Source: Glandiceps talaboti (lineage: Eukaryota; Hemichordata; Enteropneusta; Spengelidae). From it: a stretch of DNA of 64,000 nucleotides. Where the stretch lies: the NCBI RefSeq assembly GCF_964340395.1, contig NC_135564.1, positions 21,159,902 through 21,223,901 of the forward strand, given 5' to 3'. Below, one piece after another: positions 63,286 through 64,000 of this stretch. Numbering within the stretch: the first letter of the stretch is position 1; every line of letters starts with the position of its first letter. Under the pieces are notes generated by a model. That model saw only the letters and a list, made by a program, of their open reading frames with translations. It was not told the origin of the DNA and did not search any database. Made by a program: the position numbers and the translations under genes.

Positions 63286-63820
63286 TTACTGGTTACATAT
63301 GCAGAAACACGGCCCATTTTCAAGGGTACTATAGGAAATGTCCCCTGCAGTATATTTCTTGACTTGGGCCGGTCGTGTAGCGTATAGGCATTGAAAAGAG
63401 TGGTTCATTTTGGGCCGCATATGATCGGCCTCGCCAATATCTGAGTTTTCAGTTTCACTATAGTCAGTCATATTCAGGGTTGTCATACCCATCATCAACG
63501 CCGTCTGATAAATCTCGACAGTCGGATGTCAACAAGGGATTTTGACTCGATCCCCTCTTCATTGTCAAATAACTCACAGTTGTCTTCATTTCCTCCGTTA
63601 TGTTATAACATGAATAAATATGATGCTCGCCATCTCCTTCCTGTCGATCATCTCATTAGTCTACCAAACTCGCTTGAAACGGTATCGGTATTGTCTGTGT
63701 ACGTGTTCGTGTGTTGTTGATGTCGAGGGACATCACCCGGAAGTGATGGGAGTCCATCGTTTGTGGGCCAATGATCGCAAAGTTGTCCTCAGAACTGGAA
63801 TGGCCACTTTTCGCTTCCAT
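63286..63820 (-). other. Candidate 5' coding segments of a minus-strand gene
   Basis: An ATG at 63820 opens 54 codons (MEAKSGHSSSEDNFAIIGPQ...) to a TAA at 63656-63658. Further down, 63286-63498 is open with protein-like, acidic text (DYSETENSDIGEADHMRP) and no recognised family. CpG frequency is higher than in the rest of the window. No splice connection was established, so this is a candidate gene start and not a model. Confidence 0.3.
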
Positions 63821-63958
63821 CTCTCATAGATTGCCATTTTGCTTCAACTTTTGGAAATTACAAGTATACTGCTCTGTTTTGAGTCGATACGTAACGTGAA
63901 CGTACGGTGTAAACAAACCCCTCGATCGTCGATCGCTGGCTAAGGTTATATCCACAAT
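63821..63958. promoter_or_regulatory. Possible bidirectional promoter
   Basis: The 138 bp between divergent ATGs (63820 minus, 63959 plus) contain clustered CpGs (ACGTAACGTGAACGTACGG, CGATCGTCGATCG), a GTAAACA forkhead-like word, and ATATGGCG at the plus-strand start, which resembles the YY1-type start-site motif. No TATA box in good position on either side. Confidence 0.35.
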
Positions 63959-64000
63959 ATGGCGTCACAGGCTCTTTCAAAGCTCGTGGAAAAACTGCTA
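63959..64000 (+). CDS. First codons of a plus-strand gene, cut by the window edge
   Basis: CACAATATGGCGTCACAG gives an ATG with A at -3 and G at +4, followed by 13 open codons (MASQALSKLVEKLL) to the window end. Good start context, CpG-containing upstream sequence and a sensible amphipathic start peptide support a real gene. Too short to identify. Confidence 0.5.
   Translation, partial: MASQALSKLVEKLL

Overview
This is a eukaryotic (animal) window: intron-split genes with GT/AG splice sites, an AT-rich background, dense microsatellites and minisatellites, and several classes of retroelement (LINEs, Penelope-like elements, LTR remnants) plus DNA transposons. Bacterial features (operons, RBS, CRISPR) are absent. 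The modules of the main gene (C-type lectin, sushi/CCP, F5/8C or F-type lectin) and the transposon mix fit a marine invertebrate, such as a hemichordate, amphioxus or mollusc. I cannot name the species from the sequence. Main gene (minus strand, 42259 down to at least 3982): I assembled 14 coding exons by eye. They give an open reading frame of 2839 nt (946 codons plus one base), and every intron is phase 1. Order: signal peptide, 24-nt microexon, CTLD-1, CCP-1, CCP-2, F5/8C-1 (two exons), short Pro/Thr linker, CCP-3, F5/8C-2 (two exons), Thr-rich mucin-like linker, CCP-4, CTLD-2, ending at a good donor site. The 3' end of the gene lies off the left edge or was not recognised. The product should be a secreted or membrane-tethered carbohydrate-recognition protein. 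Its introns carry most of the repeats between 4 and 42 kb. Repeat layout: a Gypsy-type integrase remnant (0.1-0.4 kb); a 39-bp minisatellite (1.6-3.8 kb); a 35-45-bp minisatellite built on a TGTCA pentamer (5.7-8.8 kb); a TIR-bounded element with 147-bp tandem units (10.5-11.9 kb); a 49-bp minisatellite (12.3-12.6 kb); a LINE inserted into an older dispersed repeat (17.1-19.1 kb), whose uninterrupted copy lies at 51.6-52.1 kb; a ~240-bp tandem (19.3-20.3 kb); a 291-bp palindromic MITE (20.7-21.0 kb), whose empty site lies at 16.49 kb; LINE, LTR and hAT remnants (24-27.3 kb); a recent 361-bp duplication (29.3-30.0 kb); a LINE (34.8-36.6 kb); and, between two long (AT)n tracts, a perfect 49-bp inverted repeat in which each strand folds as a hammerhead ribozyme (36.66-36.77 kb). 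Upstream of the lectin gene (42.6-64 kb) the window is mostly repeats: two LINE fragments (44.2-45.8 kb), two oppositely oriented Penelope-like fragments (50.1-51.3 kb), a 3.1-kb array of a 55-bp satellite (54.3-57.4 kb), several small minisatellites, and a 5'-truncated LINE (61.9-62.8 kb). Host coding sequence on the right is sparse: one RhoGAP-like exon at 59.66 kb that ends in a stop, and the probable first codons of a plus-strand gene at 63959, opposite a minus-strand ORF across a CpG-containing gap of about 140 bp.
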